Assembly: GCA_022376515.1 (NCBI GenBank) | Contig: WTXI01000001.1 | Location: 1,054,001-1,118,000, forward strand | Origin: Lactifluus volemus | Lineage: Eukaryota > Basidiomycota > Agaricomycetes > Russulales > Russulaceae | Direction: 5' to 3' | Length of the DNA stretch: 64,000 nucleotides | In this document: in pieces, positions 51,528 through 61,619 of the stretch | How positions within the stretch are numbered: position 1 is the stretch's first letter | Layout of the letters: each line of letters begins with the position of its first letter | Position numbers and translations under genes: made by a program | The notes under the pieces: generated by a model | Seen by the model: the letters and a program-made list of their open reading frames with translations, nothing else | Told to the model about the DNA's origin: nothing | The model's database searches: none

Positions 51528-52301
51528 TCATGCTGGCTCCGTAGAATTATCGAACTTGTGTTTTCCCTTTGCCTGGTAATCCGTCATTCCCCTACCGCTT
51601 CCTGTGACCCCCACTAAGAAACCAGTAAGGTAAGCGTCATGCAGAGAGAGAAGGGCGGAGAGACGGACCACGGCCAAGCGGGTTATCGGGGGTCTTGAAT
51701 ATACTCGTCCCTGCAATCCCCGCAATATGGACACCCTTCTTCTCGGACTTTTTGGCAAATTTCTGCCAACTTGCCTGTTTCTGTAACTGTTCCTTGGCCT
51801 TGGCCGCTCGGGTCTCCACCTTTTTCTCATTTTTCTTTCGCTTCCGTTCCTTCTCTTCATCCTCCTCCTCCTTTGCCTTGCGCTTCGTGCGGGGAGTGAG
51901 CCGTGATTAGGCGGAAGGGGTTTGAGTGAAGTAGCCTCGACCTGTTCGGTAGTATTGTAGCTCTTGAACACGATGCTGTATACACGGTTTTCGGCAGAAC
52001 CAGCCACCGAGTTGATACGCGCGGGATACCAGGCACCATCACCGGAGTACTTTGCTAGACACTCATCTCCGGCGGACCAGTTGATGGATTGTTGAGTAAC
52101 CGTCGTCTTTCGTGAGGTATCGGTGGACTTGGAGGACGATGCGGCGGCTTCACTTTGAGAGATGACTGTCTTTGTCAGGGAGATGAGCTCCTGGAGCTCT
52201 GAGCGAAGAGAGGCGAGTTCTGCATTGTCCGGGTCTGCAGCGAGCGCAAGTTCAACTTGAGTAAGCTGCACTTGATAAGTTTCAAGATCTTCCTTTTCCA
52301 T
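51528..52301 (-). CDS. Tudor-domain splicing factor SPF30/SMNDC1
   Basis: SPF30 (survival motor neuron domain-containing 1) binds dimethyl-arginine of Sm proteins and is needed for spliceosome assembly. The start MEKEDLETYQVQLTQVELAL at 52301 gives the N-terminal helix (ADPDNAELASLRSELQELIS). The Tudor domain is INWSAGDECLAKYSGDGAWY, PARINSVAGSAENRVYSIVF, KSYNTTEQVEATSLKPLP. The C-terminal half has the family signature KRKKNEKKVETRAAKAKEQL, QASWQKFAKKSEKKGVHIAG, SIFKTPDNPLGRVGVTGSGR, ending at 51528. One intron (about 51605-51662, donor GTCCGT) is in frame. One base seems lost near 51899-51904, just after the Tudor domain, since the basic half continues in the next frame. Confidence 0.9.
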   Translation of the reverse strand: MEKEDLETYQVQLTQVELALAADPDNAELASLRSELQELISLTKTVISQSEAAASSSKSTDTSRKTTVTQQSINWSAGDECLAKYSGDGAWYPARINSVAGSAENRVYSIVFKSYNTTEQVEATSLKPLPPNHGSLPARSARQRRRRMKRRNGSERKMRKRWRPERPRPRNSYRNRQVGRNLPKSPRRRVSILRGLQGRVYSRPPITRLAVVRLSALLSLHDAYLTGFLVGVTGSGRGMTDYQAKGKHKFDNSTEPA

Positions 52302-52506
52302 GTAAGAGTGAAGTGAAAGGTAAGCTCAGATGTAAGATGACGGGCTCAGGGTGCCAACAAAGGGTGGGGAACGAAATCGCGGGCGGGCGGACATCCACAT
52401 TCAAAGTCAGCTGTGGCCAGATTACTCAATACGGAAGCATATAATTATTTCACGACGACGATTACAGTTACGTCACTGAGCCAGAACGAACGAACGAACG
52501 ATCTGT

Positions 52507-53409
52507 TTAAGCCGCCAAGACGTGCGCCCTAGCGCTCGTCGTGGAATCCAAAGAGTCCAGCGAGTCATGGTGCATACACAAGCTAACCTCATGAGCATCA
52601 TCCTGAGACTCAAAGTAATGGCCGCCTCGCGTCTTTAAAATGTTCCTAAGGCCATGATTCTTCGAGAAACCAGAGATTTAGCATACTCTAACAAGATCAT
52701 GTATGCATAGCACTAACCGCTCGTTCGAGCTCAAGCAATTTCATTTTGATGTGACTGGCATCGTGTTGCAGTCCAGCGACCATGCTCTGTGATGGTTGTT
52801 ACAGCTGCTATATGCTCAGAAAATAACAATGGACCAACTTTCGCCGTCTTGCAATTAAGGCCTTTGAATGGCTCAAGGCGCTCAAACGGCACGGGATACA
52901 AACCGATAGCCAGTAACTGTGAATGAAGACGGTCGATGTGGGCTTCGAGGGTAGCTATATATATCGTCCGACGATGGGGTGCACCCATTGTTGCTCTGTC
53001 ACTGCGAGTTAGCACGGTATGGGTCGATGAACCCTACGTACATCTCATGAGCATTGAAGACAGATTTCTCCAGTGCATGGTTCCATATTTTGCGACGCTT
53101 TGTCCCTGTCGCATTTTTCTTTGCGTATAACCTCGCATATGGATGCGCGATTACAATCTCTGAGGGTGACCGGGAGGGGTATGGGGCGGAGATACCAGAA
53201 AAATGAGTTTGTACATTTGGTGGTGGCAGAAGAGAGGGAGCTGGAGGACCAAAGGTCTCAACTGGAGGTGCGAGTGAAACTGACACTTCACTAAAGTCAC
53301 TGGTAGTAGGTGAAGGTGAGGTGGTTTGTTGAGCCAGAATATTGTCGACCGAGTGAGCTTGAGCTTGAAGAGAACGCTGGATATGAAGAGAAAGCTCCGA
53401 TGCTGCCAT
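52507..53409 (-). CDS. uncharacterised protein, copy 1 of a two-member inverted pair
   Basis: The start MAASELSLHIQRSLQAQAHS at 53409 is followed by a Ser/Pro-rich stretch. A basic segment (KKNATGTKRRKIWNHALEKS) leads to a 40-nt intron and a domain RRTIYIATLEAHIDRLHSQL, then AIGLYPVPFERLEPFKGLN. A further helix (MVAGLQHDASHIKMKLLELE) and a short tail end at 52507. The domain matches the gene at 54375-55556 position by position (basic start, Y-x-x-x-L-E-x-Y/H-I-x-x-L-H-x-Q-L, L-x-x-G-x-x-P-x-P-x-E-R, F/Y-K/R-G-L). A basic segment followed by a leucine-spaced helix is reminiscent of bZIP or bHLH DNA-binding proteins, but I cannot confirm this. Function unknown. Confidence 0.6.
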
Positions 53410-54374
53410 AGTGAGCTAGAAAGATGGACTGGGGATGGACTGGGGAAAAGGGGAAGTTTAAGAGGAATCCGATAATTTGGGGGGTTGACACGATAAAGAA
53501 TTCTAGAAGCGGAGATGGGGTACGACTGCCATCCTGAAACCGACCAACCAACCGTGCTCGCGAGCGACTGAAAGAGAGACTGCTGAAGGGGAAACCGTAT
53601 ATCCAACTGAGAAAGGGACAGCTCGTACCGAAGGACTAATCAGGCAGAGACGTAAAACCCGGAAGCAAATCCATTCCGGATCTGGCACTCATAACACAAA
53701 CCAGGAGATAGGCGTTTGTATCGACTTAGTACGTACTCCATGTGGCGCGTTCGATTCCGGGGACAGCCGTTCCCTAGCCTGCTTCCCGGTCGTGCGATCA
53801 GGTCGGCATGGTGGCATCGTTGAGACTGTACAAGATCTCACCCTCGATACTCTCGATGTCCCTCGCTCACCTGCGGCGATCTCGAAAAGTATTTATTACA
53901 TTTCCTGGACTCGACTGCTCAAGTTCTCCGCACACATGTATGTGAACCAGATTGCGCACAAAAGTGCCGTTTTCCCACGCTTCTTTGACAGATCGTCGGC
54001 GAGGAGAGGTTGTAAACCATATCAAGTGAGAGAGGCCTTAATCTGCGGCAAGAATGAAGGTTAACGCCACATCTGGACGACATCTATTGCTGACCAGTGT
54101 GTAGACTGACATGGTCATGTCCTCTCCCCCCTCTGTGAGACTCTTTTTTAATTTCATCTCACGCGCCAAAGTGGTGGAAGTAGTAAGAAGAGTTGTCCGT
54201 GATCTAAACGCTTCTCGACGCGGCGGTCAGTGCATGCCATAACCACAACTAGTAAACTGACCACCAACTTTGGATTATCACTTTGACCGGTTTACTATGA
54301 CTATTCATGGATCCGTTTATCGACCCGGTCCCATTATAAGTATCCTCTACTCCGTTAAGCCTCAACCACTGTAA
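53410..54374. other. intergenic region between inverted paralogues
   Basis: About 1 kb containing the two divergent promoters of the paralogous pair. It shows no supported gene. A GTTCGATTCC string at about 53748 resembles a tRNA B box but has no matching stem. Confidence 0.4.
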
Positions 54375-55556
54375 ATGGATCCACTCTCATTTCACCCCTT
54401 GGCCACTTTCTGTCCCCCACAGCCTGCAAGTGACTACGACGTTTATGCCGAGGTACGCGATCCATCATCATTGCGTCATCTCTCAATGACCGCTTATTTA
54501 GATCCCTATGCAAGCGTACAACGATCTAGATATCGCCCTCTACTCTTCTCCAGGGGAGCATTCTCAGCTCGATCTCATCAGTCATCCCCCGCTCTACAAT
54601 CCCGCTGAGCCCACTCTTTGCTCTCCTCTTCCCCTCCTCCACAGTGCTTGGCACTCTGGTAATGTCGACCCTACGCCACAAAATAATACCACACTGCAGC
54701 AGCAGTCACAGATAGAGTATGCCCAAACTCCGGGTATCCACCTGCACTCTCCTGTCCCTGTTTCCAGAGCCCCATGGCCTATAATCTCCCCGGATTCATC
54801 TGCCTTACGCGACAACCCCTATGGCCAAGGGAAAATCCCAGAGCAACAAAGACATCCCGTAATGAACGAAGAGCCCGATCTTCTCCAAGTATATGCTAAT
54901 GTCCCCCGCGAGACATTTCCGACGCCAAGTGAATTGCTGAACAAGGCAACGAACAAGCAAAAGTCCATCAATCCATCAGCCAAACCAAGCCGTAAAGCAG
55001 AGAAAAAGGTCGAGACTCAACGCAAGGCACTTCAACGTGTCCTTCAAGAAAGCATCGGTTTCTCCCCAACCGATCCGTAGGTCCCACAATGATGTGACTA
55101 CCTATAGCTGACATTTTGCGTAGTGATACGATATCATCGCACGACAAGAAGCGTTATTATTTAGAGTGTCTTGAGCAATACATCACGTACTTGCACGAAC
55201 AACTTCGCTTGGTTGGGCATGAGCCTATTCCCCTTGAGCGGGTCTCAACCTACCGCGGGCTCACAAGCCGTTCGATAAGGGTACGTTTCTTATTACACAT
55301 AAAACCGGTGACCGCCTAAGAGCGCTTCATTCAGACGATGCTAGTCAACACGCAGAATGTCCTCAGGAAGACCCACGAAGAGACGACTACAGAAGAAAGA
55401 ATCGTACGACTGACATCACACAATTATTTGGCACGTAGAGCTGATCTGCCGATCATCCAGTTCCTAGAACTTCGAGATCAAGTCCTCAGCTTGGATCTCC
55501 CAAGGCGACATTCGACGGGTTACCACGAATTCCCTGCAGAGACAAAGCCAATATGA
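54375..55556 (+). CDS. uncharacterised protein, copy 2 of a two-member inverted pair
   Basis: The start MDPLSFHPLATFCPPQPASD at 54375 and a 50-nt intron lead to a Pro/Gln/Ser-rich region. A basic helix follows (SRKAEKKVETQRKALQRVLQ). After an intron comes SSHDKKRYYLECLEQYITYL, then HEQLRLVGHEPIPLERVSTY and RGLTSRSIR. One more intron precedes TMLVNTQNVLRKTHEETTTE and the C-terminus (IQFLELRDQVLSLDLP), ending at 55556. All joins keep the frame, giving about 330 residues. The conserved block is the same as in the gene at 52507-53409. From memory, single proteins with this KKRxYLECLEQY block occur across Agaricomycetes without a named domain. Nuclear function is only a guess from composition. Confidence 0.65.
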
Positions 55557-56032
55557 AAGCAAGCTACTCCCCCTGGGGAGTGACTTGGTCATGTATCCGG
55601 TTGTCTTCCTCCCGAGAGCCGATTTTTTTAATATCGCTGTGCTTTGCGCCTTTGCAAATAAACATATGCTTCCTGTCTTACGCGATGCAGAAAAACTACT
55701 TAAGGTTACATTTCTGTAACCACGAGGTGCACAGTGAGTACGGAGAGAACCGTTATTATCGGTAGCAAATTGTTTTGATAGACTCGGACCTTTGTGCATC
55801 ACGAGGGATTCTGGGGTGACATGGTGACAGGCCGGGACATGGCAAGGGTAACCAGGCTGAGTAGAGAGACCAAGGTGGCGTTCCGAAATGAATTGCAAGA
55901 AGCGTCGGACTATTATATAATATATCGACCACTTGGAATACACTTTTATCTCTCTTTCTCTTTTGACTCTTTTATCGTCATCTTTTCGCAGTGAATTTAC
56001 AAAGCCACCCCTCTTGGTGACCACCAACCAAT
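55557..56032. other. spacer upstream of eIF4E
   Basis: It contains an A/T-rich stretch (about 55911-55925) that could serve as core promoter for the eIF4E gene. Open frames here lack any domain. Confidence 0.35.
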
Positions 56033-57156
56033 ATGAACACTAATTCTTCTCTTCCTGGTCCGGCTATCCAGGCTGCGCGCTCCGCCGTGCAGGCCGCACT
56101 TGCCGAGCATCCCGAAGCAGATGCTCATTCTATCACGAAGGATACTAAGGCCGGAGATGAAGGCTCACTTGAACCCGGCGAGATCCAAGAGGTCGATATG
56201 CAAGCACAGGCTGAAACAATTCGCACCGTTTTTAGCGATCCCAGAAATTTCAACGTCAAGGTAATTCATCATTATCCATCTCTGTTCTCATTTACAAACA
56301 TTTTCACATAGCATCCCCTCTATTCCCCGTGGACCCTGTGGTTTGACTCGCCTGCAACTAAAGGCCGAAATCTACCTCAGACGCCGTCTACCGCATTCCC
56401 TCAAACACCGGTCCCTCAAACGCCTGGCGCAGCCTTGGGATGGATGGAGGACATAAAACGAGTCATTAGCTTTGATAGCGTGGAAGAGTTTTGGGGGTAC
56501 GCGATTCTTCAGATGAGGCAGATGACATTCAGTTGACGTTGATTTTGCTAGGTTGTACAATAACATTGTTCCGCCATCACAGCTACCCCAGAAGGCCAAT
56601 TATTACCTGTTCAAGGTACGTTTATGCGCCCGTTGACTGATCTGGTCACCTAACGTGGAAAGCAGGAGGGCATCATTCCTGCCTGGGAAGACGATGCAAA
56701 CAAAAGCGGTGGAAAATGGAGTATTCAACTTCCTAGGGAGAAGAATAGGGGCAACGTCGATAAAATGTGGCTTTACACCGTAAGCCAGAAATTGATGTCA
56801 TACGACATCGTCTTGACCAAATGTGATAGATGCTAGCAGCTATCGGTGAGACCTTCGATCCGTTTTTAACGAGCCCCGAAGCACCTCCGGGAACGCAATC
56901 AGTGGTTACGGGTGTCATTGTTTCTACTCGACCACAATTCTATCGACTATCGATCTGGACGCGCCTGGCGCCATCGGGTTCAGATGATGATAAACTACGG
57001 GAGCGGATTGAGGCCGTCGGAAAACACTTCAAGATGAGTGTGCTCGGTTACGCTGACTCACAGAAGCTAGCGGGACCACTGGCCACGGACGTAGAGTTCC
57101 AGTCCCATAAGGACTCTGAAAAGAAGGGCAAGTCGATACGGAAGATCATAGTTTGA
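56033..57156 (+). CDS. mRNA cap-binding factor eIF4E
   Basis: eIF4E binds the m7G cap and recruits eIF4G to start translation. The start MNTNSSLPGPAIQAARSAVQ at 56033 opens an unstructured N-terminus. The core follows: HPLYSPWTLWFDSPATKG, ISFDSVEEFWGLYNNIVPPS, NYYLFKEGIIPAWEDDANKS (with the cap-stacking W-E), GGKWSIQLPREKNRGNVDKM, WLYTMLAAIGETFDP, VVTGVIVSTRPQFYRLSIWT. The end KSIRKIIV stops at 57156. Introns at about 56261-56310, 56498-56551, 56616-56666 and 56780-56829 keep the frame. Length of about 290 residues with an inserted N-terminal TPQTP-like stretch. Intact. Confidence 0.94.
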
Positions 57157-57353
57157 GAGTGTGGACGGGACTAGTTATTATCTTGTATTATGGTGATAGA
57201 CATTGCCCATCATGACGGCGCTGCGCAATGCGGAGTATTATCAGAGTTTGATGGGGCCACCCGAGGTATGACGAGTCTAATGGGGCCCAGCCCGCAGCAA
57301 GTATTTATACAACTCTTTTCCTTTTCCACCCTTCCCTTTGTCTTTTTACCTCC

Positions 57354-58883
57354 ATGTCTGATTTCTTCAACTCTGTTGTGGACAAGGCCCAAAGCGCCCT
57401 AGGCAGCTCTACCCTATCTCAACATCTCCCTGCATCCATACGTCCCTCTACCGGCCCCTCACCGTCTGGTCCCCCCTCTAAGAATCTTACTCTCGATCAG
57501 ATACAACATCAATTCCGCCAAATTCAACAGAGCTACTCGTGAGTCCGAGCACCTTGTTTTCCAGTTCACAACCATCTAATCGATAACCTCAGTTCCACCA
57601 GCCCTATACAGAAGATAATCACAGCAGAGAAAGGCCTTGCCCTTGATTATGAAACTCTATCGCGCGATGCTAAAGCGCAAAGCAAGGAACTTTACACGTG
57701 GGGCCAGAGCCAGCCGGCCGATGTCAAGGATGGTTGGTGGTCATACTATGTACCATGTGTTCGATTTCATCGTGCTGCCACAGTTTCCGACAGGTTGGGT
57801 TTCCTGCACTACATCGCCGGTGAGCTTTCCAAGACGCTCTCTGCAAAACTCGAGTCGGCACGCACGCCACTCAAGGAACTGCGGGATAACGATGCCGCTC
57901 TTTCCCAGAAGCGCAATGTTCGCGCGGGACTCGAGAATCAGATTGCGCGCATCGAACGTGGCAAGGAGAGGGGCTATGAAAAGCGCGTTGCGGAACTTCG
58001 GGAGCAGCTCGCTAAAGCTGAAAGCGATGGTGAACCCGCCGAGAGGCAGCACGAAATTCTCGTGAGGAGGGCCTTGAAGGACAGTGAACGGGAGAGATTC
58101 CAGGCATTCCGAGAGGTGATTCAATTACTGTGGTCTGACTTACTATCCTCTCATCACATTTTAGTATGGAGAGAAGCTGTCCCTTTTGGCGCAGGCTGCT
58201 GAAGCTGTCGTCGCTGTTTTACCTCCTGTCCCCCCTTCGCCAAGTCAACCCTACACACGCGGCGAGGAGACAGGTTCTATTCGCGCTGCCTTGCAGCATG
58301 CACTGGATGACTGGAAGCCCGGCAATGCTACACTCCCCGTGCCTGCAGGGGCGAAACTGGACCGTTCTCACACGCGCAGCTTTGGCGAGACTCACGCAGA
58401 AGAATTGCAGCAGATCAATACAAACGAGCATCGTTTCGTAGAGGGTTCCCCCCCTGTCCCGTTCAAGAATTGGGAATAGCGATACGCAGCAGGCTTCGAC
58501 ACCCGGCATCAATCCAGCGAGTTTGAACAATGATCCCGCCCAATTCCATCCAAATCGCCCGCTGTAGGTGTCACCCTTCCGGGCCCGGCTGACACCGAAG
58601 CGAAAGTACTTTCTGTCACCCCCACCGTTGCGGAGACGGGTGTTCCCGTGTCCGGAGGTACAGAGGGACCAGGACCGTCGAGCGGTTCCCTTCTTGATAT
58701 TCGATCGTCCAAGTCTGGTACCGGACCCACTCCGAACCAAGAGGCACGTGGATCCAGCGGTCCGCCGAACCCTTTTGAGAGTGCGGAGGAAGAGAAGAGG
58801 CGATTGGAGCGTGAAGAACGAGAGAGGGTCCTACGCGATGAGGCTGAGGATGGAGAGACCCTCCACCTTATCCGGATATCTAA
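57354..58883 (+). CDS. eisosome component of the Pil1/Lsp1 family
   Basis: Pil1/Lsp1 proteins form BAR-like half-tubes under the plasma membrane (eisosomes) that bind PI(4,5)P2. The start MSDFFNSVVDKAQSALGSST at 57354 precedes the core: SPIQKIITAEKGLALDYETL, AKAQSKELYTWGQSQPADVK, DRLGFLHYIAGELSKTLSAK, ESARTPLKELRDNDAALSQK, KRVAELREQLAKAESDGEPA, ERFQAFRE, then YGEKLSLLAQAAEAV and a RGEETGSIRAALQHALDDW helix. The C-terminal tail is Pro/Ser-rich with PFESAEEEKRRLEREERERV. It should end near 58883 (PPPYPDI) after restoring one C at 58859-58861. At least one more frame change occurs in 58450-58560. Introns at about 57541-57592, 57730-57780 and 58115-58165. Identity is good; the C-terminal frame is uncertain. 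Confidence 0.85.
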
Positions 58884-59009
58884 TCTAATCTTTACTGTTA
58901 CTGTATCACCATGACGTTATCTCCGATTCGGCGCCGTTCGGCAAAATGTAATTTTGACCTTAGCTTTCACTTTAATCCTCGACCTCGACCTCAATCTCGA
59001 CCTCGAGCA

Positions 59010-60221
59010 ATGGAACCGTTCCAAGCAAAGTTGGTCGCTGCGGCTATGGGTTCCACATTGACTGCCTTGACAAGTTCTGTTTTCACCTCTCTTACTCTTG
59101 GGTCTCAAAATTGAACATTATTTGTATCCCTAGTGACACCGTTTGACGTGGTCAAAACCCGGTTGCAAACACAACCCCCAGGAGCACAAGGTGTGCCCCA
59201 TGTCAATGCGCACTCCTCTGTGTGCTGCCAACCGACCAACGTACCCTGCGTTCGAGGTCTACCACCCGCCAGTCAAGCTCGTGCCATGTCCACCTTTGCA
59301 CACCCTATCCCGCAAGAACTTGTCTGCATCTGGGACCGCGGTATATTCCGCTCAGAGCGTGTCAACGGTTTCTATGATGCCGTTCGTCACGTTTGGAGGG
59401 CAGAGGGTACTCGAGGTCTCTGGAAGGGCGTCGGGACCACACTGTGAGTTATATACACTTGCTTTCCCGTGGCACGATCCTCATCCACGTGGCACACGCT
59501 GGTTTAGTATCATAGGCGTCCCCTCGTCGACGGCTTATATGCTCACGTATGATTATCTTTTACGTCAAGCCCTCCCCCCCATCATCCCTTTCCCTTCGGT
59601 CGTGCCGTTAGCAGCGGGCATTTTTGCGCGCAGCGTCGTTAGCTCCGTCGTTTCTCCCTTGGAACTCGTACGGACAAATCTCCAGTCGACTCCTCTCTTA
59701 CCTGATACACCACACACTCTGAAATCTGTACTTTCTTCTCTCCGAGGCCTCGTACGTGCCCACGGAGTTTGGCATCTTTGGCGTGGATTGGGACCCACGT
59801 TATGGCGGGACGTACCGTTTTCCGGTCTTTATTGGGCGGGGTATGAAGGAATGAAGCGCTTTCTAGAGAAGAGAGGAAGGTCCGGCCCATCCCTAGCGTT
59901 TATCTGTGGGGCCACAAGCGGCACGGCGGCAGCGCTCCTGACCTCGCCATTCGATGTACTGAAAACGCGTCGGCAAGCCCTCGTCATGTCTACGCCAGGT
60001 CAGACGACACGTGCGCTGCCCTTTTTACAGCAGATTATTCGGACGGAAGGAATCAGCGCGTTATTTGCCGGGCTTGGACCTCGGATAGCCAAAATTGCCC
60101 CCGCTTGCGGAATCATGATTGCTAGCTTCGAGGTTCGTGGCCCGTTTGCCTTACTTTTTCGAACGACGATATGAATGGATCTTGACTTTAGGGCATTGGC
60201 CACATGCTGATGAAAAAGTGA
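59010..60221 (+). CDS. mitochondrial carrier, SLC25A39/40 (Mtm1) type
   Basis: Proteins of this carrier subfamily import glutathione into mitochondria and affect manganese and iron handling. The start MEPFQAKLVAAAMGSTLTAL at 59010 is in the first span. The three carrier repeats carry the PxDxxKxR signatures: TPFDVVKTRLQTQ, SPLELVRTNLQ and SPFDVLKTRRQ. The first loop contains several cysteines (VCCQPTNVPCV) and the family-typical CIWDRGIF; GTRGLWKGVGTTLIIGVPSS, GVWHLWRGLGPTLWRDVPFS and GISALFAGLGPRIAKIAPAC close each repeat. Introns are at about 59074-59133, 59444-59507 and 60136-60191. The end GIGHMLMKK stops at 60221. About 343 residues, intact. Confidence 0.92.
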
Positions 60222-60320
60222 CGAGATGTTGCAACCATAGACGTATATATAGTTAGCTAGTAATACCACCACATATCCCATCTCCACCTGTAATGCCAAA
60301 TGCTGTAGACGAATGTTAAC

Positions 60321-61463
60321 CTAACCCAACCTATTAAGCTGTTTCTTGGCCGATGTTAATTTGCCTCCGACTCGATCCACATCGTTCGCGAGATCGTCCA
60401 ACAACTCGTTGTGCAGCGCCAACTCGTTGCTGATGGCGGTCCCCAACTGTTTCTGTCGTTGCAAGATTGCGGTGAGCTGTGAAAGTTGCGTGTCCTGCTG
60501 ATCCATCTTTGTTTGTTGCAATTGCAACAACCCTTGATCGTCCAGAGGGCGCGTCTGCTCTGTCTCCTTCGCTGGTTGCGCCACGCCAAAAACTCGTGAT
60601 ATAGGTTTCTTCGCAACCAGGCCTCCTCCATTATCGCCACCACCTCCACCCAAAAGCGCAAGGCGATCACCAGAGTCCACCGCAGCGGTGGTGGGGGCGG
60701 CGGTGGAGGCGGCAGTCTGATGATGACGACGAGCGACGGTGAGCATCTTTGCAATCTTCTCACATTCGTCCTGTAACCTCGCGACCATATCCGTACGACG
60801 TTGCAACTCTCCTTCGTTCATACCCCGTCGAGCGAGCTCGTCTAGACCTTCACCGAGCGTACCGAGTCTAGAGAGCACTCTGGCCAGTTTCTTCTTGGCT
60901 TGAACGTTAGTCGAATGCGCAGCCGTGACGTCTCCACGTTCCGAAAACGCATCTCGTCGGTTGATGGAAGCGCGTACGCCACGTGTACAAGTTTCCAAAT
61001 CCATGTGCTCGTCTAGCCACGTAGAAGGCGTGAATGGCGCGTGATCGTCATCGTACACTCCGCCGTTGCCGGTGGTGGTGGGCAGCAGGCCGGTTTGTTT
61101 GCCTATGGGTACGCCGAGAAAGTCACGAAAGGCAAAGGTGTCGAGCCATCGGCTGTCTTTGGCAGAGACGATAGCGCGGAGGTAAGTTTCGAGACCTGCA
61201 CGGCGATCCTCAAGGAGGGATTCGTTGTTACGGGAGCGGAGCATGGCAAGGACATGTTTACGTGGGAGGGGCGAGGGTGGAGGGACACCACCGACAGATT
61301 TGGTGAGTTCAGTGTGGAGGTCGACAAATTCAGAGTAACGTCGCCACATGTGCCATGAGCGAACATGAGCTTGTATCTCGATGCGAAATACGACGTGGGG
61401 CTTGGGTTCAGGACGTTGCTCGTAGCCACGGACGTACACTGCCTGGATGGCGGTCTGAGTCAT
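60321..61463 (-). CDS. vacuolar PX-domain Qc-SNARE (Vam7-like)
   Basis: Vam7 binds PI3P through its PX domain and joins the SNARE complex that fuses vacuoles and late endosomes. The gene is a single exon starting MTQTAIQAVYVRGYEQRPEP at 61463. The PX domain spans about residues 1-120 (WHMWRRYSEFVDLHTELTKS, PPPSPLPRKHV, DRRAGLETYLRAIV). The middle is charged and Gly-rich (LALLGGGGGDNGGG). The SNARE motif is at the C-terminus: DTQLSQLTAILQRQKQLGTA, ISNELALHNELLDDLANDVD, GKLTSAKKQLNRL, ending at 60321. At the central zero layer, where Qc-SNAREs carry glutamine, this protein has histidine (LALHNELL). About 380 residues, otherwise complete. Confidence 0.9.
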   Translation of the reverse strand: MTQTAIQAVYVRGYEQRPEPKPHVVFRIEIQAHVRSWHMWRRYSEFVDLHTELTKSVGGVPPPSPLPRKHVLAMLRSRNNESLLEDRRAGLETYLRAIVSAKDSRWLDTFAFRDFLGVPIGKQTGLLPTTTGNGGVYDDDHAPFTPSTWLDEHMDLETCTRGVRASINRRDAFSERGDVTAAHSTNVQAKKKLARVLSRLGTLGEGLDELARRGMNEGELQRRTDMVARLQDECEKIAKMLTVARRHHQTAASTAAPTTAAVDSGDRLALLGGGGGDNGGGLVAKKPISRVFGVAQPAKETEQTRPLDDQGLLQLQQTKMDQQDTQLSQLTAILQRQKQLGTAISNELALHNELLDDLANDVDRVGGKLTSAKKQLNRLG

Positions 61464-61619
61464 TGAGTAAAGAGAAAAGCCACATGACTCGGGTTCCAAA
61501 GCGTGGTGCATGCGTGTACAGCATAGAGTATCAACAACATGGTTACATTAACATCCCATCTCTCCGTAATCTTATCATTCTTCTATGCGATTTCCGTGTT
61601 TCTTGTCTCTAATGTCCTT

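Noticed and set aside
53740..53765. tRNA-like B-box string GTTCGATTCC
   Set aside because: The flanking bases cannot form a T-arm stem or acceptor stem, and no A box is found at the right distance.
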